Positions 62,787 through 64,000 of a stretch of 64,000 nucleotides of DNA are shown here, one piece after another. A program made the position numbers and the translations under genes. Location of the stretch: positions 1-64,000 of the forward strand of contig PCBI01000013.1 in assembly GCA_002730875.1 (NCBI GenBank), read 5' to 3'. The notes beneath the pieces were generated by a model that searched no databases, was not told where the DNA came from, and saw only the letters and a program-made list of their open reading frames with translations. The DNA comes from Spirochaetaceae bacterium (GTDB lineage Bacteria > Spirochaetota > Leptospiria > Leptospirales > Leptonemataceae). Positions within the stretch are counted from its first letter, which is position 1, and each line of letters starts with the position of its first letter.

Positions 62787-62882
62787 GACCAACGGAAAAC
62801 TATCGGCAGGATAAGGTCCAGGACCTGATTACAACAGATATCAAGAAGGGTCCACCGCTTGGTTTAATACGGAAGGATAAAC

Positions 62883-63248
62883 ATGGGAATGAAAATTTGT
62901 ATTGAATTAACGCAAGCCCAAACTCGGCTGCTCAAGCGCCCCATCGAGGGCAGCGGAGGCTGGCAGTCCCTGCTCAGATTGCTACAGAGTAGACTGGAGG
63001 GTCAGGATTTGTCGCTTACTCCAGGGGAAATAGCTCGCATTCTGCGCTACAAGACACGCTACGGTCAGGGCGGTTTTCAGGATCGGCTGGCCGGTGTCAT
63101 TGATCGGGCCGAAAATTTGGCCCGGGAGATCATCGAGGCTCTGGAACTAAACACTCCACAGGATATTAGCGATTTCATGGTGGGGCAGAAACGAGCGAAA
63201 GCGCAATCCAGCAGTAAAAACGCAGCGCATCAGAAGAGGGCTAATTGA
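62883..63248 (+). CDS. Hypothetical protein divergent from DISARM
   Basis: 121 residues starting MGMKICIELTQAQTRLL, with AAGGA six bases before the ATG. The middle (WQSLLRLLQSRLEGQDLSLTPGEIARILRYKTRYGQGGFQDRL) is predicted helical and reminiscent of small helix-turn-helix or coiled DNA-associated proteins; the C-terminus is basic. I do not recognise the family. Its position opposite the operon makes it a candidate regulator, which is inference only. Confidence 0.6.
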   Translation: MGMKICIELTQAQTRLLKRPIEGSGGWQSLLRLLQSRLEGQDLSLTPGEIARILRYKTRYGQGGFQDRLAGVIDRAENLAREIIEALELNTPQDISDFMVGQKRAKAQSSSKNAAHQKRAN

Positions 63249-63310
63249 TAGCTTTCTCCTTTAAATGGCGTCTCTAGCCCCGGTACAGAATGAGAGGATG
63301 CGTTCGTATC

Positions 63311-63712
63311 CTATTGAGGTTGTCCCGAGGGCCCTGGCCCGCCTCCCCTTCGGGCAGCTTGCCGGACTCGCCATCTGTCTAAAGGCTCCTCCCCTCTCCC
63401 CTCCCCACGAACCAACCTCGCCCCACGCCATCCCAACTTCCGGAGCAGATACCCCAGAAGCTCGGCCGTCAGCTCCTGCTCGAATCCGTACGCCACGCCT
63501 CTGGGACTCAAATACAGTTGCCGGCCAATTGTTGCATAATAGAACCCTATGCGACAATAGGGATGGCTGCTTCTTTCATCACCAAACCAGAAGTTTCCGC
63601 TCTGTAGAATGGCAAAGCGACCGTAGCGATCGTAACCTTCCGGAACGTAGTGCACATCCGGCAGGCTAACGGAGGTAATGATGGTTACGGTATCTTTTTC
63701 CTGATCGCTCAT
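63311..63712 (-). CDS. Hypothetical protein
   Basis: 133 residues, cytosolic by appearance. The N-terminal half has beta-rich blocks (VPEGYDRYGRFAILQSGNFWFGDE, RQLYLSPRGVAYGFEQELTAELLGYLL). The C-terminus is very rich in Arg and Gly and may be disordered. The ribosome site before the ATG is weak. Not recognised. Confidence 0.5.
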   Translation of the reverse strand: MSDQEKDTVTIITSVSLPDVHYVPEGYDRYGRFAILQSGNFWFGDERSSHPYCRIGFYYATIGRQLYLSPRGVAYGFEQELTAELLGYLLRKLGWRGARLVRGEGRGEEPLDRWRVRQAARRGGGPGPSGQPQ

Positions 63713-63837
63713 CGCTCTATTTTAGGATGGCGGTGAGACAGTAAAGGTCCAGTCAAGAATTTGGATTGCGGACCTCCCTGTCCACGCGGTTCCCTGCATA
63801 TGGCCGGCCGAGGGTTAATCTGCACGGTAGCACTCCA

Positions 63838-64000
63838 ATGAATTCGCAGAAAACAGCTATGAATCGTTTCCTGTGGGAAATCCTTGATCCCTGGATTCGG
63901 CAATACGCTTCCATCCCGAATCCTGGACCTGCCCGCAATGAAATTTGGAGCAGCGATGACTGGAGGAAAAGCGAGCCCTGGTTTCAGCTCCGCCGCATGG
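63838..64000 (+). CDS. Partial CDS running off the window
   Basis: An ATG at 63838 opens a frame of 54 codons that continues past the window end; another ATG in frame is at 63859. The product reads like a real protein with many aromatic and charged residues (NRFLWEILDPWIRQYASIPN, then DDWRKSEPWFQLRRM). No ribosome site is visible and the family is not recognisable from the fragment. Confidence 0.45.
   Translation, partial: MNSQKTAMNRFLWEILDPWIRQYASIPNPGPARNEIWSSDDWRKSEPWFQLRRM

Larger units (their letters stand above)
62563..62882. other. 320-bp divergent intergenic region
   Basis: This separates the DISARM operon from the plus-strand gene at 62883. It contains a promoter candidate, the CAGTACAC direct repeats and an AT-rich stretch, and no open frame that looks coding. 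Confidence 0.5.

Noticed and set aside
1..64000. CRISPR array
   Set aside because: No short direct repeats of 24-40 bp with regular unique spacers were seen; the tandem arrays found have no spacers.
1..64000. Insertion sequence or transposase
   Set aside because: No gene with a transposase DDE or HUH pattern and no terminal inverted repeats were recognised, despite decayed genes and repeats in the island.

Overview
This window looks like chromosomal DNA of a Gram-negative bacterium of medium-high GC content. Several predicted lipoproteins have short, loose lipoboxes (ending ..LNC, ..VYC, ..PGC, ..IAC). There is a TonB-like periplasmic protein, and strong AGGAGG ribosome binding sites recur. 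Together with the overall look of the lipoproteins this suggests a spirochaete of the Leptospirales (Leptonema/Leptospira relatives). That is an inference with modest confidence; there is no rRNA or marker gene in the window to settle it.

Left part (about 0.3-23.6 kb), ordinary chromosome. It holds the SbcCD double-strand-break nuclease operon, a Nudix hydrolase, a MORN-like protein, a tandem pair of uncharacterised paralogues sharing an LEPTEWHN motif, a TerB-domain protein, an unusual double methylglyoxal-synthase-like protein, a metallo-beta-lactamase lipoprotein beside a Crp/Fnr regulator, two small membrane proteins, a TonB-like protein, an ABHD18-like hydrolase, a hotdog thioesterase divergent from a TetR regulator with clear palindromic operators, a vWA protein, a 57-residue DUF6435-like protein, a pirin, a double-cupin lipoprotein, a DUF4442 protein, tRNA-Asn followed by 62-bp tandem repeats with hairpins, and a seven-repeat beta-propeller lipoprotein.

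Right part (about 23.8-63 kb), a defence island. In order it carries a gamma-glutamylcyclotransferase-like (GGCT) protein next to a NERD nuclease-helicase, a lipoprotein flanked by degenerate repeats, an agmatine deiminase family protein, a WYL-domain regulator, a remnant of an AddA-type nuclease domain, tandem 64-bp repeats, a double AAA+ ATPase, a small coiled-coil membrane protein with an upstream mini-gene, a class II Fic protein, an AddB-AddA helicase-nuclease pair, a broken HNH gene, and a long co-directional operon.

That operon is read on the minus strand from about 62.6 kb down to about 44.7 kb. It is a class 1 DISARM system in which drmD, drmMI, drmA and drmB are present and drmC (phospholipase-D nuclease) is absent. 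Two extra kinds of gene are built in with 4-bp overlaps or 12-16-bp gaps: a fusion of a putative HEPN (R-x4-H) domain with a GGCT domain between drmMI and drmA, and, after drmB, a NERD nuclease-helicase followed by a GmrSD-type (DUF262-DUF1524) restriction enzyme. This composite operon, and the second appearance of a GGCT plus NERD-helicase pair at the left edge of the island, are the most novel features of the window.

Working model: DrmMI marks host DNA, DrmA/B/D act on unmarked DNA, and the NERD, GmrSD and HEPN-GGCT proteins supply the nuclease or toxin activity that DrmC would otherwise give. The last part is inference only.
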